Shown piece after piece: positions 1 through 9,927 of a stretch of 64,000 nt of DNA. The stretch is from Tyto alba. Taxonomy: Eukaryota > Chordata > Aves > Strigiformes > Tytonidae. The position numbers were made by a program, and so were the translations under genes. Within the stretch, counting starts at the first letter, position 1, and each line of letters begins with the position of its first letter. The notes beneath the pieces are model-generated. The model was not told where the DNA came from and did not search any database. It saw only the letters and a list, made by a program, of their open reading frames with translations. Location of the stretch: positions 26,509,698 to 26,573,697 of the forward strand of contig NW_024881321.1 in the NCBI RefSeq assembly GCF_018691265.1, read 5' to 3'.

Positions 1-2596
1 TGATTCCTTTCAGCCATCCTTCACCATTGCCCACCCACTTCAACTCCATGCCTGGTCTTCCTCCACAGATTTGTACTTTGTTTCCAAGAAGAGGTGAAAA
101 AAGCTTATTTTGCTTTCATGTTGGGGAAAGCAAAACTCAATTTTGTCTCACGGTGCTGAAAGAACCTTTGTACTCTCATTGAAATTAAAAGTTATTGATC
201 TGAATCTTGAATAATCACTTAAAGGTTTACTTTAAAATAAACAGTTTTCAGCAGACTAGACACAAGAAAAAAAAAGATGAAATGTTGAAAAAAAAGGATA
301 ATTCATCTTGATTGAACAAAACATCCATAATTTTTAAATAACTTGGGTAGACAGATTAAAGCACTTTCTTGGCTGTTTCAGATGCCATTTGACTGTTAAA
401 TGATAAATACATGTTGCAGGGATATCAACTTTTCCAAAGGATAATTTGTTATTTAAAAATATGTAAGCGGGCTTTCCTGAAACATCATGGTAAAGCTCTT
501 CACATTCTGAACAATTGCTGGAGCAAAAAAACTATGTCACTGAAGGAAAATCTCAGCTTCCAAAATACATCTATGGTCTTACTTTTACAACATCCATGTT
601 TGATGATCCTAGATTAAATTAATCATTTCCTACTATCTGACCTAACAGTTCTTTTAAAAGTTCTGCTAGTGTGGAAATTATATCCTGGGACTGAAATCCA
701 AAGAAATCAATGGAGTCAGTCTTTTAGGAAGTTTTTATGACTTATTTTGTGGAAACAAGTATCAATTCCTTAGTCAGTGTTAAACCACAGAGTTCTCTAT
801 TATCTCAAAAATGTTCTATGATTTTGAGAGACGTGAAAAAAAGCTGAAAATCCTAGCAGAGTAGGAAAACTAGCTGTATAATAATGTTAGCTTAGCTCTC
901 AGTAAATGATTCAGCTAAACTGAGTTAACATCAGCAGTGAACTTTTCTGGAATTACTCTGTGCTTATGCTTGTGTAATTGAGAGCAAGAATCAAACCTCA
1001 GTTGTGCAGCATCTTGAGTGTTAACAACATGCAAGACTACCCACCTGGCATCTTTCTGCTGCATCAGCCTACAAGGAGGTTACTTCTATTTTTTAAATGG
1101 AACTACGGATGAGACTTACACTATATTCATTGTTCTGCCTTCCCACCTTCCCATGAGTGAGGAAGCTTTTCCATGGTATTAAACCAATTCATCCTGACAT
1201 CTCATTGTCAATAATCCAATGTCCTTGCATTTTAAAGGCTATCTTTAAGTAACTTTCTTTACTGTTGAGGTATATATACAAATCTAACAGTTTATTTTCC
1301 TATAAATATGACTAGATAAGCTTTTTTTCCTATTTAGTTATAACACCTGTTAGATTTTTCAGTCTTTCCCCATTAACTATCATCTGCAAACTCTTCACTT
1401 CATTGTTCTTCCTTAGGTCCTTATCAGATGTTGGTTCAAAACAGTTTTTTTCTTGTGAGCTTAAAATAATATGGATTAATATAGTATAACTCTCATGGTA
1501 GGGAACTTCGGGGGGGTTAACAGGATACAGCTGTATTTCTGTATTTGCATCTGTGTTTTGTGTGCATGCCATGTTAAACATGACTTTAAACAGAAATGAA
1601 AAACAATTCAGACTTTGCAAGTTATGCTCTTAAAATGATAAAAGTCTGTACTATCTAAATCCAGTTTTATTGGATGGTTAAAGCATTAAACAGGGTGAAA
1701 GGCATAAAGAAAGGTTGGCTCTGTGACATTCATAACAGATTCACCTCACCTATCTTCAATCTCTCAACATTAGTAGCCTCAGTCTGCACTGATAAACCAT
1801 TGATTATGGAAAAAATTGAGCTGGAGCTACAGGGAGATTCATGTCACTTATCTATTATGTCACCTAAGGATTCTTCCTTCTTTTGTTGTCTGTCCTGGGT
1901 TATGCTCATGGATCATGCTTAAAAGTATAACTTCTATTCAGCTGAAAGTGAGCTGGGGGCTGTTCTAAATATCAGGCCTTTTAGCATCTGGCTCGTCTTA
2001 AGCCCATTTTAGGCACCAGGGTTCCTAATAAAAGGAATGGGAAGAATTATGCCTTTTCTAGTAGATTTGCAGCAGCTAGGCTGCTGCAAGATGAACAGCA
2101 AATGACAGCAGCAAGAACAATGGCGAGTGGGATGTGTTTCCTAATACAGGCACCAGACCTCAAGTCACATGTGTGTTTACTGTCAATAGCTTCACCCCTT
2201 CTGCTGGTTTGGGGCTTCTGTTTAAAGGTGGGCAATGGCAATGTCTTAAAAGCATTAGTAACAGTCCACCTGTATGTTAACCTGGAGGGATGAGGGTCGA
2301 ATGTGAGCCCAGGAGGCCACTCCCTGTTCTACCTGTGGAGGTCAAAAAGACATGCCGTCAAAGTTTTTTAGCACTTGTCTGATGAAGATATATAAGAATG
2401 TACAGAGTGAAATGGCTCAGAAAAGCAGACAGAGAGGTGAGGGATTAGCAATAGCGACAGTAAACTACTGTAGGAAAACTGCCGTTCTCCCATTGCAATA
2501 TTAGCATTTTATCCAATGGCTACAGAAAACAGAGTCTGGGTTACATGCCTTTTTTCCCACATGTAAGTGACACTGCAGTCCAGGAAAATATTGTTG
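1..2596. other. Unique AT-rich non-coding sequence
   Basis: No repeat, RNA gene or convincing exon is seen here. The open frames (up to about 96 codons, for example minus-strand 1330-1620) have low-complexity or unremarkable translations, no recognisable domain and no splice context that I would defend. Intergenic or intronic sequence is the simplest reading. Confidence 0.6.
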
Positions 2597-2656
2597 ACAG
2601 TTGGACTAAATGATATTGTAGATCCCTTCTAACTGAAATTGTCTATTCTATTCTAT
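2597..2656 (+). mobile_element. CR1 LINE 3' tail, plus strand
   Basis: The stretch reads GTTGGACTAAATGATATTGT, then a diverged GATCCCTTCTAACTGAAATT, then repeated TCTATTCTATTCTAT. This is the order of the terminal CR1 3' UTR and its octamer tail on the plus strand. Only the last 60 or so bases are recognisable, so the copy is severely 5'-truncated or decayed. It lies 55 bp from a minus-strand CR1 tail, giving a tail-to-tail pair. Confidence 0.75.
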
Positions 2657-2711
2657 AGAAAAAATGCTTATTTCTTATTACATTCTTGGAGCCTATCTAT
2701 GACATCATATT

Positions 2712-2956
2712 TATAGAATCATAGAATCATAAAATGGTTTGGATTGGAAGGGACCTTAAAGACCAATCAGTTCCAACCCCCCTGCCAGGGGCAGGGACAC
2801 CTTCCACCAGACCAGGTTGCTCCCAGCCCCATCCAACCTGGCCTTGAACCCTTCCAGGGAGGGGGCAGCCACAGATTCTCTGGGCAACCTGTTACCAGTT
2901 CCTCATCACCCTTACAGTAAAGAATTTCTTCCTTATAGCTAATCTAAATCTGCCCT
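2712..2956 (-). mobile_element. CR1 LINE, 3' part, split by an LTR
   Basis: The plus strand begins TATAGAATCATAGAATCAT and continues with TTGGAAGGGACCTTAAAGA. This is the reverse complement of a CR1 3' end. The following sequence corresponds to the CR1 3' UTR and the C-terminal end of ORF2. The copy stops at 2956 where a solo LTR (2957-3624) begins, and resumes at 3625. It shares the variant GACCAATCAGTTCC with the copy at 52001, so the two belong to the same CR1 subfamily. Confidence 0.93.
2952..2956. repeat. Left target-site duplication of the nested LTR
   Basis: GCCCT sits directly before the LTR's TG terminus. The matching right copy, TCCCT, is at 3625-3629, with one mismatch. Five bases is a normal duplication length for avian ERV integrases. 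The flanks join to restore a continuous CR1 that aligns with the uninterrupted copy at 52001, which supports the boundary. Confidence 0.7.
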
Positions 2957-3274
2957 TGTTTTGCCAATTGACGGGGTTAACGCAAAGGACACAGACACCA
3001 AGCTAAAGAAATAAGCTTATTTTACTTTAGTTTAAAGTAGCAGAAAGAATAAGCAAGGTAATGAACCTAGTCGTTACTACATAAAGCTAGCTATAGTGAT
3101 TAAGAGAGATACATCACCAATTGCCCTCATACTTTACCATCATCCAGATCCGTGCATCATCTGGGGAGCCCCATCATAGCGAAGGGTTGGAGAGCCTTTC
3201 CCGGCAATTGGGAAGTCCTATGCAGGGCGTCCACTCGTAGGTGAGGTCTCCGTCTGTGCTGTGAGAGGGTCCGG

Positions 3275-3282
3275 CTTTTATA
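3275..3282 (-). promoter_or_regulatory. TATA box of the solo LTR
   Basis: CTTTTATA on the plus strand reads TATAAAAG on the minus strand. Its position between the U3 tandem repeats and the GC-richer R/U5-like segment is what a retroviral LTR promoter should show. It gives the orientation of the element. Whether it is still active cannot be told from sequence. Confidence 0.7.
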
Positions 3283-3477
3283 CAGTTTAACAAACAAGTC
3301 TATACAAAATGCATGGGAGATATCTGGTAGATTGATATGCCTCACTCAGGCATGTCTGGATCTGGCCAGGAACAGGGCATGTCTGAGGAGTTTCTGTTTT
3401 TCTTTACATTTGGGATTTATAGTTACTTCCTGTTGTTTACTTATAGTTTTCAGGGATTGTTCCTAGGGTTGCATTTC

Positions 3478-3557
3478 ATGCTGATAAGATGCTGGTTGCT
3501 TCATGCTGCTGATAAGATGCTGGTTGCTTCATGCTGCTGATAAGATGCTGGTTGCTG
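3478..3557 (-). repeat. 28-bp tandem repeat in LTR U3, three GATAAG motifs
   Basis: About 2.8 copies of a 28-bp unit occur, each containing TGATAAGATGCTGGTTGCT. GATAAG starts at 3483, 3511 and 3539, a strict 28-bp spacing. The array lies about 200 bp upstream of the LTR TATA box on the minus strand, the usual place of a retroviral enhancer duplication. WGATAR is the consensus of GATA-family transcription factors. Binding is inference. Confidence 0.8.
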
Positions 3558-3624
3558 GTCAGGGGATTCACTCAGGAGTCAACTTTGGTTTGAGGACTAT
3601 TGTTTGGGCCTTTTTTTTGTTTCA

Positions 3625-3900
3625 TCCCTTTCAGTTTACAGACATTTCCTCCTGTCCTGTCACTACAGACCTTGGTAAAAAGTCTCTCTCCATCTTTCTT
3701 ATAAGCCTTCTTTAAGTATTGAAGGCCGCAGTAAGGTCTCCCCGGAGCCTTCTCTTCTCCAGGCTGAACAACCCCATGTGTCTCAGCCTTTCTTCACACA
3801 AGAGGTGTTGCAGCCCTCTGATCATTTTCATGGCCTCCTCTGGACCCATTCTAAAAGGTCCATGTCTTTCTTGTACTGGGAATCCCAGGACTGGGTGCAG
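3625..3900 (-). mobile_element. CR1 LINE, 5'-ward remainder of the split copy
   Basis: This resumes the CR1 interrupted at 2956. On the minus strand it encodes the C-terminal end of CR1 ORF2 (reverse-transcriptase protein). Residues such as [19 protein letters not shown] and [13 protein letters not shown] are the family's well-conserved tail. The copy is 5'-truncated at about 3900, as is usual for CR1, so no complete endonuclease or RT domain remains. It is a non-functional fossil. Confidence 0.93.
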
Positions 3901-4650
3901 TAAGCATTTAAGCTCAAATGAAACCATACTTTTGGGTCAGTTACACTGCCTACATCTGGTGTGACTCAATTAGCTCTTTTGGTAAGGATACTGAAGTATG
4001 GAATGTACTGCCTAATGCTCTGCCTTTAAATGTTATTAAGACACAACTGTATTCCACCAGCTGGCTCTGAAAATTCAAGACTGAATTTAAAAACTGTTAC
4101 AAAAAAACCACTCTGTGGTGCTATATGATGACACAGCTTTAGTGCTTCTGTGCTATGGAACTTGCTTTCCCTGTCCTATGTGACAGGAAAGAAGGTAGAT
4201 AGCCCTCAGAGCTGCATCTTGCCCATGAACCTTAGAGGTTAATGAGGCTTCTATGGAAGGAATGCACAGTAGCACCTGACCACTGGGTGGATGGATCTAG
4301 TTTCAGATCTTGACACAGATTTCAGAGGTTTTCCAGTTACTGATGTGTCAGAAACAGAGCACGGACTGGGATGGGAGGAGAATATGAGATAAGGATCTTC
4401 ATTGTATTCCCCCAAACAACTAGGGAAAATGCAGTGGTGTGCTGTTTTTATGTCCTCACCTTCTCGAATAGGCTTGCAGAAAAATTTAAATGGTTCAGAC
4501 TGATTATTTCCATGTTACACTATCAAATGCTTACATCCGTTGCAGCTGATCAGCAAAGTCCTAACAAAGATGAAATGACAGCATTCTCCATTCTCCTGTT
4601 AATAGGGAAACTGGATGGTATAAAGCAGATCTATAGCACTAGCTCATGAT

Positions 4651-4697
4651 TCTTATGTTTCTTTTTCTTTTTTTTCTTTTTTTTTTTTTTTTTTTAC
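4651..4697. repeat. Poly-T / pyrimidine tract
   Basis: A C-interrupted T run ends in an uninterrupted stretch of about 19 T. It is a simple repeat. Plus-strand pyrimidine tracts can be splice-acceptor-like, but no AG with coding potential follows. Confidence 0.9.
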
Positions 4698-7248
4698 TTT
4701 ACATGGAGAACAGGCTTTTAATAGTAATTCTCTCTTTGTTTACTGAGTATATCATTGTGTCTACCAGTGAGAAGATTTAAAATCCCCCACATCATTAACT
4801 GAATTCCTACAGGTGATAGCACCCTGTGATGTGTGAGCACTGAGCTGCAAAATGCATCCCACAAGCAGCAGAAAAGTACATTCTTTCAGGTACCTTTGCC
4901 CTTGTTACCCATTTTGTTCCTATTCATGCTTCTTCCACTGTGAGACTGGGCTCTCTGGGGCAGACATTGACCTCTTCCTAGCAAAGTATAAGCAAGCCAT
5001 TCACTGAAAATTAGGTGAAAGAAGCATCTTTTTCCTTTCTTGTGGGAACACTTTTCCTTAAGAGGAAACAAACAGAGAAGTATCTACATACTATGAATCG
5101 AAAACAAACAAACAAAAAAAAGTAGTTCTGTGCTTGCCAACTCTTAAATGGAAACAGACTGAAAACCAAAAGAAAAAATAAACTGTTCTCCTCTCATGTT
5201 TTTTAACAGTCTCCCAGAATAAGCCTTTCATTTTGGCATTTCTACCGGCTGAACTGCTAGCATTCTCTTAAAAATGCTTCTGTTTAGGGTGTGGCCTCTC
5301 ACATTCTTTCATTACTGCAGGGACAAGTTTAGGACCCATGAAAAATCTGGGAAATCCAGTGTTACCAGACAAGGTAGGTTATCACCAGTTGCAAAGTGTA
5401 ACAGTTTCATCCTGTTCTGTCTATGATGGCAGTTTTCCCCAGATAGTGTTTTTGAAAGCATTAAATTCTCATTTGGATTCATTTGGATACACCTAGGTAG
5501 GAACATAAGGAATTTTACCTTATCTGCCAGTACACTTTCCCAGTCTGTGCAGCATTTGAAACTCTACCAAAATACAGTAGGGCACAGCTCTGGTAAGCTG
5601 CAAATGGCTGCAGCAGAGATGGAGCTCTTGGAAAACATACTAGCAGTGTTGCTGGCCAATGAGGCCCATCTCATAGTATCACCTTCATCTGGAAATATAG
5701 TGCTGGGCTATAGGCATGATGTCCTTCGATCCTTACTAAAGTGACATGGAGCAGGCCAGGGAATCAGGGGAATAAAGATGAAGGAATAATCAGACTCTGC
5801 TACTTCTGCCCTTTGTTTTAATCCAACAGCAAATGGCTTCCTTGTGCCTTTCCTTGTGCCAAAGTTTGAGCGGAAAAAAAAAAAAAAACAACCTCAATAA
5901 AGTCTCTCTGAAGTATAGCTGCATCAGTAATGATGCAGTTTACTATCTACTTACGGCTCTGCTTAGAGTCACCACCTAGCTTTACAGTGTCTTTTGCGTG
6001 CTCTTTAAAGATTATGGATCTTTTTTTTTGGCCAAATGTTGCTTTGAGTTGCAAACAGCTTCCCTTTCTCTGTTACTACTGATATTACCTTCAGTGTTCC
6101 ATGAATAGTTAGGTAAAAGACTGAAGGCACTCTTACTCCTGCTCTGTATTCCAGCTGCTTCTGAACACTAACTAGCACTGCAGCTAATGGTGTACATGGA
6201 CATCAAGTGCTATGACATGTGAAGTCTTTGAATCTTCATGAATATTAATGCAGCTGGAAAAAATGACACACAGGACCTCATCATTTCCAGAATATGACAT
6301 TGCCTTATATGATAAAATAATTCAGACTTTAGTATAATAGAAGAAAGTTGTTTCGGGCCTTTAGCCAAAGATTCTGCTGTTAAATTAGTTTGTGGGAAGT
6401 CTGTCTTTTGTATTTTTAATTCTTTTAGAGTATCTCTAATATAAATGGTAGTTTACCCTTGGGTGTTGATACCAGCATAGTGTCAGTAGAAATTATTGGT
6501 ATTCCTTACTTCCAGTACTCTGCAAAATCAATTTTTTTCACTGCTAAGAAAAGCACACATCATAGCAAAAATATCACTTTGAGTTACATCTCAATACTGA
6601 TTCACACAATATGTTAAATTGAAAGTATTTTATAGAGAAAAATCCAGTTAGTTGCAAGTGAAAACTGAATATGAATTAAAGTGGTGTCAGCACTCTATAC
6701 TGTTAAATTGCTTTTAATTCAAAGAGACAGGCAACACTTTCAATTAATATTTACCATATCAAATAATAGTGAAATTTAGAATTCCATTAAATGCCTCCAG
6801 AAAGCATGAATTTCCAGAAATATTGAGCTCTGCCACTCTAATTGGCAACAATACAGATATAGGCAGAAACTAGAACTCTACAGTTAAACATCCATTACAT
6901 TTTAATGTATCCTGTGGATAGAGGGAGAGTAGTGTTGTCATACATCTTTATTTTGAAAGACTATTGAAGTTATCACATGATAGTCTTATAAACAATCAAG
7001 GGAAATAGTGTCCAGATTAAACAACAGTAATATGAACAATGGAATGGTAGAAAACTATTTTAGGAAAGAATTAACTGTGGCTTATTGTCAGAGTGAAAAG
7101 ATCTTTATAGTATGATATCACAAAAGTCTATCTAAAGCTCGACAATATTTTTCACTCATGACAGTGGAATAAAGAGCATCTCTATTAAATTTTCAGATGT
7201 TATGAAACTCTAGGTCTGCAAGTAATTTGGAAGATAAGATAAAATCTG

Positions 7249-7274
7249 AAAAAAAAAAAAAAAAAAAAAAAAAA
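7249..7274. repeat. Pure A26 homopolymer
   Basis: Twenty-six consecutive A. It could be the tail of an old retrocopy, but the upstream bases show no recognisable transcript or LINE/SINE body. It is called a simple repeat only. Confidence 0.9.
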
Positions 7275-7559
7275 GACCTGTTTCAGTAATATACTTAAGT
7301 AAAATATAACTCAGTAGGAAGAAAGGATTGTACTTAGACCTGGACAAATGCAAAATGGGAAATAGCAGGTTCTGCAGAAAAGGACTTCAGTGTTATTATG
7401 GGCTGCAAAATTAATGTTTGGCAACATTTATTGCAGTATTGTGAAGAAACAGATTCTTTGTTGGGACATGCAGACCACAATGGCATATGAACTGTTTTAA
7501 AAGAGTTTTCACCTTCTTTTGTTCCCTTCAAATTTTTTGCTTTGAGCACTGATGCAAAG

Positions 7560-7625
7560 AAACATAGAATAGTTCAGATTAGAAGGGGTCTGTAGTTAAA
7601 CCTCCTGCTCAAAGAAGAGTCTTTG
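7560..7625 (-). mobile_element. Decayed CR1 LINE 3' tail
   Basis: AACATAGAATAGTTCAGATT, then AGAAGGGGTCTGTAG and CCTCCTGCTCAAAGA, follow the order of an older CR1 3' end on the minus strand (tail octamer, TTGGAAGGG-like box, CCCCTGCTCAAAG-like box). Beyond about 7625 the similarity fades. It is a short, old, truncated copy with no coding content. Confidence 0.7.
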
Positions 7626-8722
7626 CAGTACTCCACTTGCTATGGGCCTCCAGGTAATGTGTGAACCATTAGTCCAGTCATCCAGATGGATTTATATACA
7701 CCTGGCCTTCCACTATTCTGAGTCCAATGTGGTGTGGTTTTAGTAATGGGCATGAACCATTGGGAATATTGATAATTCTTCAAATGGAATCAGCAAGCTC
7801 TAGAAAACATGACTTACAGAAAAAAAAAATGAAAACATTTGGGCTGCGGAGTCAGAGAAGGAAAGCCTGGAAGGTGCTGTGATAATAACCTTCAAATATG
7901 TTTTGGTAGCTCACAGATGAATTGTAGCAAAATTCATGTAATCAAACTCAAAGCAAAGTCTTCTAGAAAATGAAGGTGATTCTTTTTTTCTGACAAAGTA
8001 TGCAAATAGATTGATTTTTCACAGCTGTGCTCTTCATAGATTACATTCATGCAGCATATTCACATGCTTAGAGTGGTCTGTTCAGGATCACTTGTGCACA
8101 AGACAGAGAACAAAGGATAAGTCCTTGTCTTGTCTTTGTTTTGCTTTGATTGGTGGCAACAAACATTTTTTGACAGATCTTTCATACACACTAGGAGTCA
8201 GCAGCTGGGTGGTTGGTTGTACCAGAATCTTTCTTAACTCAACTTCCCTAATTCTTTGTCTACTTTGCTGCCCATTGTAGGTTTTTCCTTCATTGGTAGA
8301 CTGAGTTTTTCTGGTAAGATAAAAAGAAAAGGACTAATATATATGATACACTGCAACTTGTTGGCGTTCTCCTAGTGTTTGTATGTAAGTTCTTCATTGT
8401 CACAATAGCTGTTATCAATACAGGTCACTCTTACAACCCTGTGATGTGCAGTCTCCTTTGATGTTTTCAAACACATATTTTCATTCATACTTCATTCATA
8501 ACAACCTCCAGTTTTCTCTGCAAAAATCTCTACAGAAGGTAATAATAAAGATGCATTTATGCTCACTGTGGGTAGGACAAGAGTTGATGGGCTTTGTGTT
8601 GCAGCAGGAAGAATTAAACTATACACCAGGAAAAAAAACCAAAACCTTTCTAAAGGGACAGCCCTTATCTATACTGTTAGTGAAGGTGTACAATTAGGTC
8701 ACTAGAGTATCTAAAAAACACT
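7626..8722. other. Unique non-coding sequence
   Basis: No repeat or gene is recognised. Open frames at 8011-8280 and 8446-8697 (89 and 83 codons) have no domain and no codon or splice context that I can defend. Confidence 0.5.
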
Positions 8723-9311
8723 TGTTCCAGATTGACTCTGGCTGGCAGCTAAGACCCCACCCAGTTGTTCACTCACTCACCCTCACAGTGGGATAGGGAA
8801 GAGAGTCAGAAGGGCAAAAGTGAGAATAACTTGTGAGTCAGGGTAAAGACAGTTTAATAACCAAAGGAAAATGAAAGGAAAAGAAAAACAAAACAAAACA
8901 CAAACCACGTCACAAACCAACAACTAATGCAAGGGCAGTCACTCACCACCTCCCACCAGCAGTCCACTGCCCAGCTGGTCTCTGAGCCATGGCTACTTTG
9001 GAAATAGTCCTTGCCCTTCACCCACCCATTTTTATTGCTGAGCTAAACACCACGTGGTATGGGATAACCCCTGGGTCAACTGGGGTCAGCTGTCCTGGCT
9101 GTGTCCCCTACCAGACTCTTGCCCACTGCCAGCCCACTCACTGTGGTGACAGAGTAAGAAACAGAGAAAGTGTCAATGCTGTGCAGGCATTGTTCAGCAA
9201 TATCTAAAACACTGGTGTGTTATCAACACTGTTTTGGTCACAAATCTAAATCACAACAACATATGGGCTACTATGAAGGAAGTTAACTTCATCCCAGCCA
9301 GACCCAGTACA
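8723..9311 (-). mobile_element. Solo LTR, ERVK-like avian family
   Basis: The plus strand starts TGTTCCAGATTGACTCTGGC and ends CATCCCAGCCAGACCCAGTACA, the reverse complement of an avian LTR that begins TGTACTGGGTCTGGCTGGG. Other family landmarks are the ACTCACTCACCCTCACAGTG block, the AGCAATAAAA element read on the minus strand at about 9029-9038, and the CTATGAAGGAAGTTAACTTC block near the minus-strand 5' end. It is about 590 bp with no internal viral genes, hence a solo LTR. A repeated ACACT lies at 8718-8722 and 9309-9313, but the right copy overlaps the terminal CA, so the duplication is not settled. The family assignment is from recall of avian LTRs and is inference. Confidence 0.8.
8853..8858 (-). 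promoter_or_regulatory. LTR polyadenylation signal (ATTAAA)
   Basis: TTTAAT on the plus strand is ATTAAA on the minus strand. It lies in the 3' half of the minus-oriented LTR and downstream of the AATAAAA element at about 9031-9036, consistent with an R-region poly(A) signal. Confidence 0.5.
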
Positions 9312-9886
9312 CTACACAAATATATTCAAGAGATACTTTAGATTTAGCTGTTCTTTCTTTGGAGTACAAAGATGTATAAGACCATCCCTCTGGCTATGCT
9401 TCCACACTAAATTGAAACAGACTAAGAGCAAGATATAAAGTCACAGGTACAGCTTGGTTCACATCGACACAGCCAAACACTCTTGCACCTGAAGAGACGA
9501 TGACTGTGTCCAAACTTATGGTAAATATTCCTGGCATAAGTTTTCTCAGGAGCTATGTCCAGGCATCATCTGGATCTGTAGTAGCTGGCGACGACCAAAA
9601 CCATTAACAAGAACCATGTTAGGAATTAAACAGTACAAATAATCAGGAACTAGACTTTTTACTTATTTCTATGGACACATCTTCAAAGTTCTTCTGAACC
9701 CATTTTTCTATAAATATAATACATTGTAATAAAGATTTGTGTATTGTGTCCTCTTTTGATAAAAATTAGGTGGGTTGTTTAGTTGTTCTTGTGTCAGAAG
9801 GAAAGTCTTTACCTTAACACTATGATAAATTGTCCAGTGGTACACACAGAATAAAATACTATTCCAGAAACAATTACTTATTCTGC

Positions 9887-9927
9887 AAAAAAAAAGAAAG
9901 AGAAAAAAACAAACAAACAAACAAATA
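9887..9927. repeat. A-rich / (AAAC)n simple repeat
   Basis: An A9 run, GAAAGAG, an A7 run and then four to five AAAC units. It is a low-complexity tract. Confidence 0.9.

Larger units (their letters stand above)
2957..3624 (-). mobile_element. Solo LTR of an endogenous retrovirus, inside CR1
   Basis: A 668-bp insertion begins TG and ends CA, and interrupts a CR1 element. It is flanked by GCCCT/TCCCT. No gag, pol or env sequence lies inside, so it is a solo LTR left by LTR-LTR recombination. Orientation is minus: a TATAAAAG box read on the minus strand lies at 3275-3282, followed by a GC-richer segment suitable for R/U5 (about 3160-3250). U3 occupies about 3283-3624 and holds a 28-bp tandem repeat. 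The poly(A) signal is not canonical; AATAAG-type variants occur near 3010. I cannot name the family. The short ORFs inside it are not genes. Confidence 0.85.
3901..7559. other. Unique non-coding sequence with poly-T and poly-A tracts
   Basis: No gene is supported. It contains a pyrimidine tract at 4651-4697, an AAAC-type run near 5102-5120, an A run at 5874-5888 and a pure A26 tract at 7249-7274. The A26 tract has no recognisable retroposed body upstream and no obvious target duplication. Frames of up to about 92 codons have no recognisable features. Confidence 0.55.

Noticed and set aside
7201..7274. A26 tract as the tail of a processed pseudogene
   Set aside because: No recognisable transcript body upstream and no flanking duplication. 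Treated as a homopolymer.
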